A stretch of 64,000 nucleotides of DNA from Mycolicibacterium neoaurum ATCC 25795 (GCF_000691525.1 NZ_JMDW01000005.1:124001-188000), one strand, 5' to 3'. Positions 24,098-33,311 are shown, counted from the stretch's first letter. Made by a program: numbers and translations. The notes: generated by a model from the letters alone, not told the origin.

Positions 24098-25119
24098 GCC
24101 GGTATCCCCCGGCGGCGCAACAGGATCAACGCGAACGCGGGCACGCCCAACAATGCGGTCACCACCCCGGTGGGCAGCTCCTGCGGCGCGAACACGGTGC
24201 GGGCCAACGTGTCGACCCACACCATGAACACCGCGCCGAAGATCGCCACCGTCGGCAGCAGGCGCAGATGCGCGGGTCCCACCACGAATCGAGCGGCGTG
24301 CGGTAACACCAACCCGACGAAACCGATCGCCCCGGCGGCACTGACCAGCGCGGCGGTGATCAGCGCAGTCATCACCAGCAGCACGATGCGGGCCTGCCGG
24401 ACCGACACCCCGAGGGTGGCCGCGGCATCATCGCCGAAGGCGAAGGCGTCGAGCGCGCGAGCGTAGGCCAGACAGCACACCAGCCCGGCCCCCACCACCA
24501 CGCTGCACACCGCGACATCATTCCAGGACACCCCGGCCAGCGAGCCGAGCAACCAGAACAGCACGCCACGGGTCTGCTCGGCGTCCGCCGACGACAACAC
24601 GATGAACGATGTCAGTGCCGAGAAGAGTTGTGTGGCAGCGACACCGGCCAGCACCACGCGGTCGGTGCCGCCACCCGCGGCATGGGCCAACAGCAGCACC
24701 ACCCCGAAGGACAGCACCGCGCCGACGAACGCACCGCCGGAGAGCGTCAACGCGCCCGCACCGACCCCGAGCACCGCGATCAACACCGCACCGGTCGAGG
24801 CGCCCGAGGAGACCCCGAGCACGAACGGATCGGCCAGCGGGTTGCGCAGCAGTGACTGCAGGATGGCGCCACACAGTGCCAACCCCGCACCGCAGACGGC
24901 GGCCAGTAGCACCCGCGGCAGCCGCAGCTGCCAGACGATGCCGTCCTGGATCCTGGTCGCACCCGAGGGGCCGGCACCCAGATGTTCGGCGACGATCCCA
25001 TAGACGTCGCGGACGGACAGGGCCGCCGGGCCGATGGTGATCGCCACCGCCGCCGAGGCGACCAGCAGCGCCAGTCCCATCACCCACAGGACTGCCAGCG
25101 AGGGCGCGCGAAGTGTCAA
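24094..25119 (-). CDS. FecCD/BtuC-type permease, probable cobalamin importer
   Basis: A 341-residue permease with about ten membrane segments. LRLPRVLLAAVCGAGLALCG, QSLLRNPLADPFVLGVSSGA and GFVGLVLPHAARFVVGPAHL are the classic FecCD family blocks; the GLVLPH region contacts the ATPase. The first codon is TTG at 25119, overlapping the preceding TGA (TTGA), which supports coupling; ATG 25080 is an alternative. Same operon as two binding lipoproteins and the ATPase. Confidence 0.87.
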   Translation of the reverse strand: MTLRAPSLAVLWVMGLALLVASAAVAITIGPAALSVRDVYGIVAEHLGAGPSGATRIQDGIVWQLRLPRVLLAAVCGAGLALCGAILQSLLRNPLADPFVLGVSSGASTGAVLIAVLGVGAGALTLSGGAFVGAVLSFGVVLLLAHAAGGGTDRVVLAGVAATQLFSALTSFIVLSSADAEQTRGVLFWLLGSLAGVSWNDVAVCSVVVGAGLVCCLAYARALDAFAFGDDAAATLGVSVRQARIVLLVMTALITAALVSAAGAIGFVGLVLPHAARFVVGPAHLRLLPTVAIFGAVFMVWVDTLARTVFAPQELPTGVVTALLGVPAFALILLRRRGIPA

Positions 25120-26126
25120 CGTTCGGCGACGTATCCGAATCGGCGCAGTCCGTCGGCGACCTTCTCGGTGCCGTCGACGGTGCGGATGGACGGGTTGAGG
25201 TCGGCGCCGTTGACCACGATGTAGCGCTTCTGCTGCACGGCGGTCAACCGGGAGGTCACCGGATTGGACTCCAGGAAGGCGATCTTGGCATCCAGCGCAT
25301 CACCGTCGATGGTGCGTCGGCTCAGGTCCGCGAGCACCAGGACGTCGGGATCGCGTTCGGCGATCACCTCCCAACTGACCTGTGGCCACTCCTCGGTGGT
25401 GTCGACGAAGATGTTGCGCGCACCGACCGCGTCGGTGATGACTCCCGGCGAACCGCAGCACCCGGCGAAGTACGGCGCCCGGATATCGGAGAACCAGTAC
25501 CCGAGATCGGCGTCGACCTGCAGCCGGTTGGCCTGCATCCGCTGTTCCAACTGGGCAATCAGCTCCTCACCACGGTCGGTGACGTCGAAAATGCGTGCCA
25601 GTTCCCGGATCTCGCGGTGGATCGCCGCCATGGTGAACGGTTCGGTGCGGGCACCGTCTTCGTTGACCGATACCTTCCCCTCGCAGTCACTGGGTGCCAG
25701 ATAGGTCGGCACACCGAGGGATTCGAACTGATCGCGGTCTGCCACGCCGCCGGGCCCGAGCGTTCCGGCGAAAGATGCCGATACGAAATCGGGTTCGGTG
25801 TCGAGCACGGTCTCCAGCGACGGCTTGTTCTCCGCCAGTTTGGGAACCGTGGCATTGGCCGCCGCGAGGTTCTCCCGCACCGGGTCGGTCCAGGTGGCGG
25901 TACCGACCATCCGGTCGGCGAGTCCGAGCGACAGCAGGATCTCGGTGGAGCCCTGATTCAGTGAGACCGCGCGCTGGGGCGGCGCAGCAATGACGACGTC
26001 GCGGCCACAATTGCTGATCGTGATGGGATAGCCCGCGGCGGCGTCGTCGCGGGCGTGGACCTCCGATTGTCCGCAGGCGGTCAGTGCCGCCACGGCGGCG
26101 ATGCCGAGCACGGTGCGCACGATCAT
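25116..26126 (-). CDS. Second FecB/BtuF-type binding lipoprotein
   Basis: A 336-residue lipoprotein; lipobox ALTAC with Cys18. The class III binding-protein fold is shown by PQRAVSLNQGSTEILLSLGL, LADRMVGTATWTDP and DPDVLVLADLSRRTIDGDAL. It carries a Cys pair in YFAGCCGSPG and a free Cys in ISNCGRDV. It is clearly paralogous to the preceding gene (26123-27151): long stretches such as STEILLSLGLADRMVGT are identical. ATGA overlap with it. Confidence 0.87.
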   Translation of the reverse strand: MIVRTVLGIAAVAALTACGQSEVHARDDAAAGYPITISNCGRDVVIAAPPQRAVSLNQGSTEILLSLGLADRMVGTATWTDPVRENLAAANATVPKLAENKPSLETVLDTEPDFVSASFAGTLGPGGVADRDQFESLGVPTYLAPSDCEGKVSVNEDGARTEPFTMAAIHREIRELARIFDVTDRGEELIAQLEQRMQANRLQVDADLGYWFSDIRAPYFAGCCGSPGVITDAVGARNIFVDTTEEWPQVSWEVIAERDPDVLVLADLSRRTIDGDALDAKIAFLESNPVTSRLTAVQQKRYIVVNGADLNPSIRTVDGTEKVADGLRRFGYVAER

Positions 26127-27151
26127 TTCGGTTCCCCGATCTTCGCGAAGCCGTCGGCGAGTTTCTCCACGGCGTCGATCTGGCGGATACCCGGGTCGAG
26201 TTCGGAACCGGTCAGCACGACGTACCGGTGCTGTTGGACCGCCGTCATATTCCTGGTCACCGGGTTGGACTCCAGGAAATCGATCTTGGTGTCGAGGGCG
26301 TCGCCGTCGATGCGTTTGCGGCTCAGATCTGCCAGCACCAGCACGTCGGGGTTGCGGTCGGCGAGGGCCTCCCAGCTGATCTCCGGCCAGTCCTCGGCGG
26401 CATCGGCGAACACATTGGTGGCACCGACCTCACGTGCGTAGAGCCCTGGCGCCGAGCAGCAGCCGGCCAGGTAGGGGGTGCGCAGCCCGGAGAACCAGAA
26501 CGCCACCGTGGCGTCGCGGGCCTCGATCCGAGGTGCGTCGTCCAGCCTCGTCCTGAGCCGGTTCACCAGTTCCGCGCCACGGTCCTGGACGTCGAAAATC
26601 TGCGCCAATTCGCTGATTTCGCGAAACAGGGTGTCCATCTCCAGAGGTGCGGTGCGTGTCACCGTCTCGCCATCGACGATGGCGTCGGTGCATACCGAGG
26701 GCGACTGGTAGGTGGGGATGCCGAGTTCGGCCAGGCGGCTGCGCTCACCGACGACGGCAGGGGTGAACGTATGGGCGCTCGCCGAGGTGACGAGGTCGGG
26801 TTCCAGGTCGAGCACCGATTCCAGGCTCGGGTCGTTGTCGGCGATCCGGGGCACCCGGTCGTTGTCGGCTGCCAACGCGGGCAGCACCGGGTCGAACCAG
26901 GTGGAGGTGCCCACCATGCGGTCGGCCAGCCCGAGGGAGAGCAGGATCTCGGTGGAAGCCTGATACAGGGACACCGCGCGTTGCGGCGCATGCTCGAAGG
27001 TGACCTGGACACCGCAGTTCTGCAGCGTCAGCGGATAGCTGGTACGGCCGGCCTCAGCGGCGGGGGCAGCGGGTTCGGCGGCCGGCGCCTCGGCTGTGCC
27101 ACAGGCGGTGACGGTGAGGACGAGACAAAGCAGCGTGACGATGACACGCAC
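26123..27151 (-). CDS. First FecB/BtuF-type binding lipoprotein behind the riboswitch
   Basis: From GTG 27151 (MRVIVTLLCLVLTVTAC) the protein has 342 residues; lipobox TVTAC with Cys17, then an Ala/Pro-rich linker. The GTG is preceded by GAAGGAAG. The binding fold repeats that of the downstream gene, including YLAGCCSAPG and LQNCGVQV, so the operon has two tandem, diverged binding proteins for one permease. It is the first gene after the cobalamin-riboswitch-like leader. Confidence 0.87.
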   Translation of the reverse strand: MRVIVTLLCLVLTVTACGTAEAPAAEPAAPAAEAGRTSYPLTLQNCGVQVTFEHAPQRAVSLYQASTEILLSLGLADRMVGTSTWFDPVLPALAADNDRVPRIADNDPSLESVLDLEPDLVTSASAHTFTPAVVGERSRLAELGIPTYQSPSVCTDAIVDGETVTRTAPLEMDTLFREISELAQIFDVQDRGAELVNRLRTRLDDAPRIEARDATVAFWFSGLRTPYLAGCCSAPGLYAREVGATNVFADAAEDWPEISWEALADRNPDVLVLADLSRKRIDGDALDTKIDFLESNPVTRNMTAVQQHRYVVLTGSELDPGIRQIDAVEKLADGFAKIGEPK

Positions 27152-27194
27152 GGCGGTGACTTCCTTCGGTACAGGGCCCAAACGCGGAGCCGTC

Positions 27195-27322
27195 GACGAT
27201 TGCACGACCGCAGGCATTCGGGCTCGAGGCCGTGCCTCACACCGCTGCGCGTCAGCTCCGGATTGTCACCGGATTCCCCTGCAGGTCAGCACCGAACTCT
27301 ACCGGCACCGCACCGCCGACGG
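27195..27322 (-). ncRNA. Cobalamin (B12) riboswitch candidate
   Basis: On the minus strand the leader contains GGGGAATCCGGTGACAATCC followed by GGAGCTGACGCGCAGCGGT (27250-27279), which follows the cobalamin riboswitch core order G-G-G-A-A...G-G-U-G...A-A-N-C-C...C-U-G...C-G-C-A-R-C. The B12-box-like AGCCCGAATGCCTGC lies downstream at 27210-27224. The distance from the B12 box to the first binding-protein GTG (27151) suits control of translation or elongation. Boundaries are approximate because I could not fold the whole element; the 5' end may touch the stop of the acetyltransferase gene. Confidence 0.85.
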
Positions 27323-27324
27323 GT

Positions 27325-27933
27325 TCACCGCGGGTCCCGCCACATCGGGTACATGACCGGTCCTCCGTCGGGGAGGGTTATCTCACCGGTGACCTCGAAG
27401 CCGAACCGCTGGTAGTAACCGATGTTGTCGGGGTTGCTGGATTCGAGGTAGGCGGGCGCGAACTCGGCATCACAGCGGTCCAGTCGCGACCGCATCAGCG
27501 CGTGCCCGAAGCCGTCACCGCGCACCTGGGGATCACTGCCGATCACCGCCAGGTACCAGTGCGGCTCGTCCGGGTGCGACCGCTTCATCAACTCCGACAC
27601 CTGCATGCCGCGACGCACCGCTTTACCGAAGGTCAGCAGCATCGAGGGCGCCGCGCGCAATTCCTCGGCCGGGGTGTGGCGCCACTGATCCGGCGGATCC
27701 CACAGCGCCGCCGCCGCGATACCGGACTCCGCGCCGGCGATCTCCACCCCACCGCGGGCCAGGTGGTGATGGCGGGTCAGTCCGGCGAACAGCTTGTGCA
27801 GCTTGCGCCGCCGGGCCTGCGGGTCGGGCAGCATCCACGCCATCACCGGATCGTCGAAGAACGCCCTGCCCAGCACCCGGCACAGGGCATCGACATCGGA
27901 CCGGGCGGCGGGTCGCACCTGTGGGTCACGCAC
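27325..27933 (-). CDS. GNAT-family acetyltransferase
   Basis: A 202-residue GNAT protein. GSDPQVRGDGFGHALMRSRL is the acetyl-CoA pyrophosphate loop, and YLESSNPDNIGYYQRFGFEVTGEI is the usual last motif. A cluster of His and Arg (RHHHLARGG) lies in the middle. GTG start. It sits between the CBS gene and the riboswitch leader on the same strand, so the riboswitch may act on read-through as well as on its own transcript. Substrate unknown. Confidence 0.85.
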   Translation of the reverse strand: MRDPQVRPAARSDVDALCRVLGRAFFDDPVMAWMLPDPQARRRKLHKLFAGLTRHHHLARGGVEIAGAESGIAAAALWDPPDQWRHTPAEELRAAPSMLLTFGKAVRRGMQVSELMKRSHPDEPHWYLAVIGSDPQVRGDGFGHALMRSRLDRCDAEFAPAYLESSNPDNIGYYQRFGFEVTGEITLPDGGPVMYPMWRDPR

Positions 27934-27941
27934 CCGTCCAT

Positions 27942-28370
27942 TCAGCCCTGCGTGATGTACGCCTGCAAGTACTCCGTGCTGGATTCGAGTTCCTGCATGC
28001 GGCTCTTGACCAGATCGCCGATGCTCACGATCCCGGCCAACCGTCCGTCCTGCAGCACCGGGATGTGCCGTACCCGGTGATGGGTCATCGCCGCACTCAG
28101 GCTGTCGACGGAATCCTCGGGCGCACAGAACACCAGATGCGTGGTCATGATCTCGCAGACCGGCCTGGTCAGCAGATCGCCGCCGAGATCATGCAGGCGG
28201 TGCACCACATCGCGCTCGGAGACGATACCGACCGGCCCGTCGGGCCCCACGACCACCATCGCGCCGATATTGCGACCGACCAGGCCCGCGAGCAGATCGG
28301 CCACCGATGTCTCCGGTGCGATCGTCGCCACCGACGATCCCTTGTTCCGCAGCACGTCGGCTATCCGCAT
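27942..28370 (-). CDS. CBS-pair protein (Rv2406c type)
   Basis: A 142-residue protein formed almost entirely of two CBS motifs: ATIAPETSVADLLAGLVGRN with VVVGPDGPVGIVSERDVV, and MTTHLVFCAPEDSVDSLSAAM with VLQDGRLAGIVSIGDLV. CBS pairs bind adenosyl nucleotides; stand-alone proteins like this usually sense energy state. Ends in ESSTEYLQAYITQG. Position beside the RNase Z-like gene matches Rv2406c. Confidence 0.9.
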   Translation of the reverse strand: MRIADVLRNKGSSVATIAPETSVADLLAGLVGRNIGAMVVVGPDGPVGIVSERDVVHRLHDLGGDLLTRPVCEIMTTHLVFCAPEDSVDSLSAAMTHHRVRHIPVLQDGRLAGIVSIGDLVKSRMQELESSTEYLQAYITQG

Positions 28371-28449
28371 GACACCCTCCCGCGATATGTGACCTCCGCC
28401 ACATCCAGGCTACGTCGGATCGGCCCCGTGTGGACGATCGCGGCGGTAT

Positions 28450-29316
28450 ATGTGGGCCATGATCGAGGTGACTCTGCTGGGAACCGGCAGCCCCATCCCC
28501 GACCCGGACCGGGCGGGCCCGGCCACCCTGATCCGCGCGGGCGAGCAGACATTCCTCGTCGACTGTGGCCGTGGGGTGCTGCAGAGACTTGCCGCTGCGG
28601 GCTCGGGCGCACCCCAACTCAGCGCGCTGTTGCTGACCCACCTGCACAGCGACCATATCGCCGATCTGGGCGATGTCCTGATCACCCGGTGGATCGGTAC
28701 GTTCAGCCCCGACCCCACGCCGCTGCCCATCATCGGGCCCCCTGGCACCGCCGACGTCGTCAGGGCGACGCTGGCGGCATTCGCCCATGACATCTCCTAC
28801 CGACTCGAACACCACGCCGACCTGACCGAACCGCCCCGGGTGCAGGTGCACGAGTACACCGACGGGGCGGTATGGGACGAGGCGGGCGTGCAGGTGCGCG
28901 TCGCACCCACCGACCACCGGCCGGTCGCGCCGACCATCGCCTTCCGCGTCGATCATGGTGGCGCTTCGGTGGTGCTCGCCGGCGATACCGTGCCGTGCGC
29001 CACGCTGGACGCGTTGACTTCCGGAGCAGGTGCGTTGGTGCACACCGCGATTCGTCGCGATCTGATCGATGCAGTGCCCCTGCAGCGGGTCCGCGATATC
29101 TGCGACTATCACTCCACCGTGGAACAGGCCGCCGATACCGCCGCGCGTGCCGGGGTCGGCATCCTGATCCTGACCCATTACGTGCCCGCCATGGCACCGG
29201 GCACCGAGGATCAGTGGCGGGCGCTGGCCGCCACCGCGTTCGACCGCCAGATCGAACTCGGCAACGACCTGCACCGGGTGCAGGTGCACCCGGGAGTGTG
29301 CACCGGGACCGCCTGA
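28450..29316 (+). CDS. RNase Z-like metallo-beta-lactamase-fold protein (Rv2407 type)
   Basis: A 288-residue metallo-hydrolase. [20 protein letters not shown], the metal motif [29 protein letters not shown] and [22 protein letters not shown] follow the RNase Z/arylsulfatase-like layout; the last His pair region is ILTHYVPAM. It may process tRNA 3' ends or act as a phosphodiesterase. ATG 28459 (MIEVTLLG) is a likely alternative start. It converges with the transglutaminase gene two bases away. Confidence 0.85.
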   Translation: MWAMIEVTLLGTGSPIPDPDRAGPATLIRAGEQTFLVDCGRGVLQRLAAAGSGAPQLSALLLTHLHSDHIADLGDVLITRWIGTFSPDPTPLPIIGPPGTADVVRATLAAFAHDISYRLEHHADLTEPPRVQVHEYTDGAVWDEAGVQVRVAPTDHRPVAPTIAFRVDHGGASVVLAGDTVPCATLDALTSGAGALVHTAIRRDLIDAVPLQRVRDICDYHSTVEQAADTAARAGVGILILTHYVPAMAPGTEDQWRALAATAFDRQIELGNDLHRVQVHPGVCTGTA

Positions 29317-29317
29317 G

Positions 29318-30157
29318 TCAGGCCAGCCGGGTTATCTCCACCACCACGTCCAGATCGGTGGAGCCCTCCCCGGAGTAGATGCCCTTCAGCGGGGCCACAT
29401 CGGCGTAATCGCGCCCCATCCCCACGGTGATGTACTGCTCGTTGATATCGGTGTCGTTGGTCGGATCGTAATTCCACCAACCGCCGGTCCAGGCCTGCAC
29501 CCAGGCGTGGCTCTGCCCGTCGATGGTGTCCCCCACCACCGCCTTGCGCTTGGGATGCAGGTAGCCCGACACGTAACGGGCCGGAATCCCCATGCTGCGC
29601 AACAGGATCAACGTCAGGTGCGCAAAGTCCTGGCATACCCCTTTACCCTCGCGCAGGGCGTCGAGACCCGACGAATGCACACCGGTGGTACCCGGGACGT
29701 AGTCGAGTTCGCTGTGCACCCAGTTCGCGGCCGCCACCACCGCATCCTGCGGTTCGTATTCCTTGGCGATCCGCTGCCCGACCCGATGGATGCGCTTACT
29801 GGCCGGGGTGTAATCGGTGGGGCTGAGCAGTTCGTCGAACTTGTCGATCACCGCCTCGGCCCGCAGGTCCTCCCAACTGACCGCCTCTTCGGGCATCTCA
29901 CCGACCTCGGTCTCGACCACCGAGGACGAGGTGACCTCCAGTTCGGTGTGCGGGGCGTGCAGGTCGAACGAGGTCACCGCGGTGCCCCAGTAATCGACAT
30001 AACGGTAGGACCGGGTCGCCGGGACGGTCTCCACCCTGTTGAGGATGACGTTCTGTCGGGAATCCGATCGGGGGGTCAGCCGGGCTTCGTTGAACGACGC
30101 CGTGACCGGGGACTTGTAGGCGTATCCGGTCGCGTGGACCACGCGCATCCGCCACAT
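29318..30157 (-). CDS. Transglutaminase-like cysteine protease family protein (Rv2409c type)
   Basis: A 279-residue protein with N-terminal beta domain (RVVHATGYAYKSPVTASFNE) and transglutaminase core: catalytic Cys in GKGVCQDFAH, His in GQSHAWVQAW and Asp in NYDPTND. The same gene set (transglutaminase, alpha-E protein, circularly permuted ATP-grasp) is conserved in many bacteria and suggests a peptide ligase plus protease system of unknown substrate. Three bases separate it from the alpha-E gene. Confidence 0.9.
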   Translation of the reverse strand: MWRMRVVHATGYAYKSPVTASFNEARLTPRSDSRQNVILNRVETVPATRSYRYVDYWGTAVTSFDLHAPHTELEVTSSSVVETEVGEMPEEAVSWEDLRAEAVIDKFDELLSPTDYTPASKRIHRVGQRIAKEYEPQDAVVAAANWVHSELDYVPGTTGVHSSGLDALREGKGVCQDFAHLTLILLRSMGIPARYVSGYLHPKRKAVVGDTIDGQSHAWVQAWTGGWWNYDPTNDTDINEQYITVGMGRDYADVAPLKGIYSGEGSTDLDVVVEITRLA

Positions 30158-30160
30158 CTG

Positions 30161-31141
30161 TCAGATCTCCCCTTCTTCGATGACGACCGCACCGTGCTTG
30201 CCCGCATCGGTCCAGGCAACCCACGGAGCGGAGTGAAAGTACTGCACCGCCAGCGCCTCGCTGACATCGGCGCAGGTCTTCTGCAGACCCGCGAGGTGGT
30301 CGGCCAACGACTCCAGCAGCAGACCGGGTTGCAGGAACTCCAGTTCGCTGCGCGCCTGCCCGAGCAACCGCTGCGCCTCACCGGTCGAACCGATGCGGTT
30401 GTGCACGCCGTTCTGCAGCTCCTCCAGGCTGTGCTCGGCCAACCGCAGTGAATAGAACACCGACCGCGGGAACAGCCGGTCCAGCAGCAGGAACTCCACG
30501 ACGCGGCCGGCGTCGAGCACACCGCGATAGGTGCGCAGATACGTGTCGTGGGCACCCGCCGAGCGCAGCACCGTCACCCAGGCCGGTGACGACGCACTGT
30601 CCCCGACGCGCGAAAGCAGCAGGCGCACCGTCATATCGACGCGTTCGATGGCACGGCCCAACACCATGAAGCGGTAGCCGTCGTCGCGGGAGAGCGTCGA
30701 ATCGGCAAGACCGGCGAACATCGCCGCCCGGCCCTCCACATAACCGAGGAACTCATGGGGTCCCAGGCGCCGGGCGGCGCGCTCGCGCTCGGCCAACGCG
30801 TTGTAGGTCGTGTTGAGGCACTCCCACATCTCCGTCGAGGTCACCTCGCGCGCACCGCGGGCGTTCTCCCTGGCCGCAGAGATGGAGTCGACGATCGAGT
30901 TGCCGCCGTAAGCATCGCGACTGAAGGCGACCAGATCGGTGAGCGACCACACGTCGAGTTCCCGGTCCGGCGACTCGATTCCCAGCGCCTGCAACAGGAC
31001 TCGCGAGGCCTGGTCGGGATCGACACTGGAATCCTCGAGCAGCTGGTGCACCGCCACATCGAGGATCCTCGCCGTGTCATCGGCGCGTTCGACGTAACGC
31101 CCGATCCAATACAGCGATTCGGCATTGCGTGCCAGCATCAT
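30161..31141 (-). CDS. Alpha-E domain protein (Rv2410c type)
   Basis: A 326-residue, mostly helical protein of the alpha-E family: MLARNAESLYWIGRYVERAD at the N-terminus and FLLLDRLFPRSVFYSLRLAE near the middle are diagnostic. No catalytic motif is known. It overlaps the ATP-grasp gene by four bases (ATGA) and is expected to work with it and the transglutaminase. Confidence 0.9.
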   Translation of the reverse strand: MMLARNAESLYWIGRYVERADDTARILDVAVHQLLEDSSVDPDQASRVLLQALGIESPDRELDVWSLTDLVAFSRDAYGGNSIVDSISAARENARGAREVTSTEMWECLNTTYNALAERERAARRLGPHEFLGYVEGRAAMFAGLADSTLSRDDGYRFMVLGRAIERVDMTVRLLLSRVGDSASSPAWVTVLRSAGAHDTYLRTYRGVLDAGRVVEFLLLDRLFPRSVFYSLRLAEHSLEELQNGVHNRIGSTGEAQRLLGQARSELEFLQPGLLLESLADHLAGLQKTCADVSEALAVQYFHSAPWVAWTDAGKHGAVVIEEGEI

Positions 31142-32826
31142 CGCCTCCCGTGCACATCGTTGCGCGCCTGTTGCTGTTGCTGGTTCTGTTGTTGCTGCTG
31201 CGAGCTCAGCTCAGCGACTTGTTCTGCGCGAGGCACTTTCGCCGATTTGGTCTTGGCGGCCGGGACCAGTTCGGCGGCCGCCAACTCGCGATCGGCGCCG
31301 GAGGTCCGCGAGGCCAGCACCCAGGTGTCCTTGGAACCACCGCCCTGGCTCGAATTCACCACCAGCGACCCCTCGGGCAGCGCCACCCGGGTCAGTCCGC
31401 CGGGCAGTACCCACACCTCGTCACCGTCGTTGACCGCGAACGGCCGCAGGTCCACGTGCCGGGGGGCGAGCTTGTCGCCGATCTTGGTCGGCACCGTCGA
31501 CAACTGCACGACGGGTTGGGCGATCCAGCCGCGCGGATCGGCGCGGATCTTCTTCGAGATCGCGGCGAGTTCCTTGGGCGAAGCATCGGGCCCGAACACG
31601 ATGCCGTACCCACCGGAGCCCTCCACCGGCTTGATCACCAGTTCGTCGACCCGGTCGAGGACCTCCTCGCGCTCCTCGTCCAGCCAGCAGCGGAAGGTGT
31701 CCACGTTGGCCAGCAGCGGTTTCTCGCCGAGGTAGTACTCGATGATGGTCGGCACGTAGGTGTAGACCAGCTTGTCATCACCGACGCCGTTACCGACGGC
31801 ACTGGAGATGACCACATTGCCCGCGCGTGCGGCGTTGAGCACACCGGCGACACCGAGCACCGAATCCGGTTTGAACTGCATGGGGTCCAGGAAGTCGTCA
31901 TCGATGCGGCGGTAGATGACATCGACCTGGCGCTCACCCTCGGTGGTGCGCATGTAGACGGTGTTGTCGCGGCAGAACAGGTCACGACCCTCGACCAGCT
32001 CCACGCCCATCTGTCTGGCCAGCAGCGAGTGCTCGAAGTAGGCGGAGTTGTATACCCCCGGGGTCAGCACGACGACGGTGGGATCGGCCTCGTTGGTGGC
32101 CGCCGCCTTGCGCAGCGCGCGCAGCAGGTGCGACGAATAGTCGCCCACGGCCCGGACCCGGTGCGAGGCGAACAGGTTGGGGAACACCCGCGCCATGGTC
32201 CGGCGGTTCTCCATCACGTAGGACACCCCCGACGGCGAACGCAGGTTGTCCTCCAACACCCGGAAGGTGCCCTGGGCGTCGCGGACCAGATCGATCCCGG
32301 CGACATGGATACGTACACCGTTGGGCGGGACGATGCCGACCGCCTCGCGGTGGAAGTGTTCACACGAGGTGATCAGCCGCCGCGGAATCACCCCGTCGCG
32401 CAGGATCTCCTGCTCCCCGTAGATATCGTCCAGATAGAGCTCCAGCGCCTTCACCCGCTGGGCGATGCCTTTCTCCAGCCGCGTCCATTCGGCCGCCGAG
32501 ATGACCCGCGGGACGAGATCCAGCGGGAAGGGCCGCTCCTGTCCCGACAGCGAGAAGGTGATGCCCTGGTCGATGAACGCACGGCCCAGCGCTTCGGTGC
32601 GAGCCTCCAACTCGCCGGCATACGAGGGCGAGAGTTCGGCGAAAATTCCCTTGTAGGGCGGCCGGACGTTGCCCGAGCCGTCGAACATCTCGTCGAAGGC
32701 CGCGCCGTAACCGGCCAGCTCGGTGTACCCGTCGAAGATCCCCACCTGCTGTTTTTTCGATCGCGTCGTCGAACGTGGCGGGCGTACGGTCTCGTTGGGC
32801 AGGGTTCGTAGGCTCACCGTGCACAT
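31138..32826 (-). CDS. Circularly permuted ATP-grasp protein with poly-Gln tail (Rv2411c type)
   Basis: About 562 residues from ATG 32826 (MCTVSLRTLP); a longer frame would reach 32952 inside the rpsT promoter region. ERPFPLDLVPRVISAAEW, VLEDNLRSPSGVSYVMENR, DVIYRRIDDDFLDP and VIKPVEGSGGYGIVFGP are type 2 circularly permuted ATP-grasp blocks; the last is the nucleotide-binding loop. The C-terminal 45 residues are low complexity with QQQQQNQQQQQ, seen also in mycobacterial orthologues. Likely an ATP-dependent carboxylate-amine ligase; substrate unknown. Divergent from rpsT. Confidence 0.9.
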   Translation of the reverse strand: MCTVSLRTLPNETVRPPRSTTRSKKQQVGIFDGYTELAGYGAAFDEMFDGSGNVRPPYKGIFAELSPSYAGELEARTEALGRAFIDQGITFSLSGQERPFPLDLVPRVISAAEWTRLEKGIAQRVKALELYLDDIYGEQEILRDGVIPRRLITSCEHFHREAVGIVPPNGVRIHVAGIDLVRDAQGTFRVLEDNLRSPSGVSYVMENRRTMARVFPNLFASHRVRAVGDYSSHLLRALRKAAATNEADPTVVVLTPGVYNSAYFEHSLLARQMGVELVEGRDLFCRDNTVYMRTTEGERQVDVIYRRIDDDFLDPMQFKPDSVLGVAGVLNAARAGNVVISSAVGNGVGDDKLVYTYVPTIIEYYLGEKPLLANVDTFRCWLDEEREEVLDRVDELVIKPVEGSGGYGIVFGPDASPKELAAISKKIRADPRGWIAQPVVQLSTVPTKIGDKLAPRHVDLRPFAVNDGDEVWVLPGGLTRVALPEGSLVVNSSQGGGSKDTWVLASRTSGADRELAAAELVPAAKTKSAKVPRAEQVAELSSQQQQQNQQQQQARNDVHGRR

Positions 32827-32982
32827 GGTGCCGTAAGTCGGGCGTTTCGGCAGGCTGGTCCGGCCGCTTTTGGGGGATTGGTACACCCGCTGGTAACCTG
32901 AACCACTGCTGCCCAGCCTGCAATGCTGCGCCGGGCGCCAAATACTTAGCAATCACACCGACGGTGAGAAGGAACTACACGC

Positions 32983-33243
32983 GTGGCCAACATCAAGTCG
33001 CAGGAAAAGCGCATCAAGACCAACGAGCGCCGTCGTCTGCGCAACCAGTCGGTCAAGTCGTCGCTGCGTACGGCTGTCCGCGGTCTCCGCGAGGCCATCG
33101 ACGCCGGCGAGAAGGACAAGGCCGGCGAGCTGCTGGTGTCGACCAACCGTCAGCTGGACAAGGCAGCCAGCAAGGGTGTCATCCACAAGAACCAGGCCGC
33201 CAACAAGAAGTCGGCGCTGACGCTGGCCGTCAACAAGCTCTGA
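32983..33243 (+). CDS. rpsT: 30S ribosomal protein S20
   Basis: 86 residues, GTG start ([20 protein letters not shown]), highly basic, ending [20 protein letters not shown] precedes the start. S20 binds 16S rRNA in the small subunit. It is divergent from the ATP-grasp gene and followed at once by a strong intrinsic terminator. Confidence 0.98.
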   Translation: MANIKSQEKRIKTNERRRLRNQSVKSSLRTAVRGLREAIDAGEKDKAGELLVSTNRQLDKAASKGVIHKNQAANKKSALTLAVNKL

Positions 33244-33255
33244 CAGACTCTATCG

Positions 33256-33294
33256 ACCCGCGCGTCGACGCTCACGCGTCACGCGCGGGTTTTT
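33256..33294 (+). terminator. Intrinsic terminator of rpsT
   Basis: Perfect 10-base arms ACCCGCGCGT (33256-33265) and ACGCGCGGGT (33281-33290) with a 15-base loop, followed by a run of T to 33294. It ends 13 bases after the rpsT stop. Confidence 0.85.
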
Positions 33295-33311
33295 GCGTGT
33301 CCGGGTAGCAG

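Noticed and set aside
23342..27151. F420-0 transporter name for the FecCD-type operon
   Set aside because: The ATPase resembles proteins given that label, but the cobalamin-type leader gives more direct evidence for corrinoid uptake.
31129..32811. 560-codon plus-strand frame opposite the ATP-grasp gene, starting with a Leu-rich signal-like stretch
   Set aside because: The Leu run is the antisense of the poly-Gln codons; no domain and no ribosome site.
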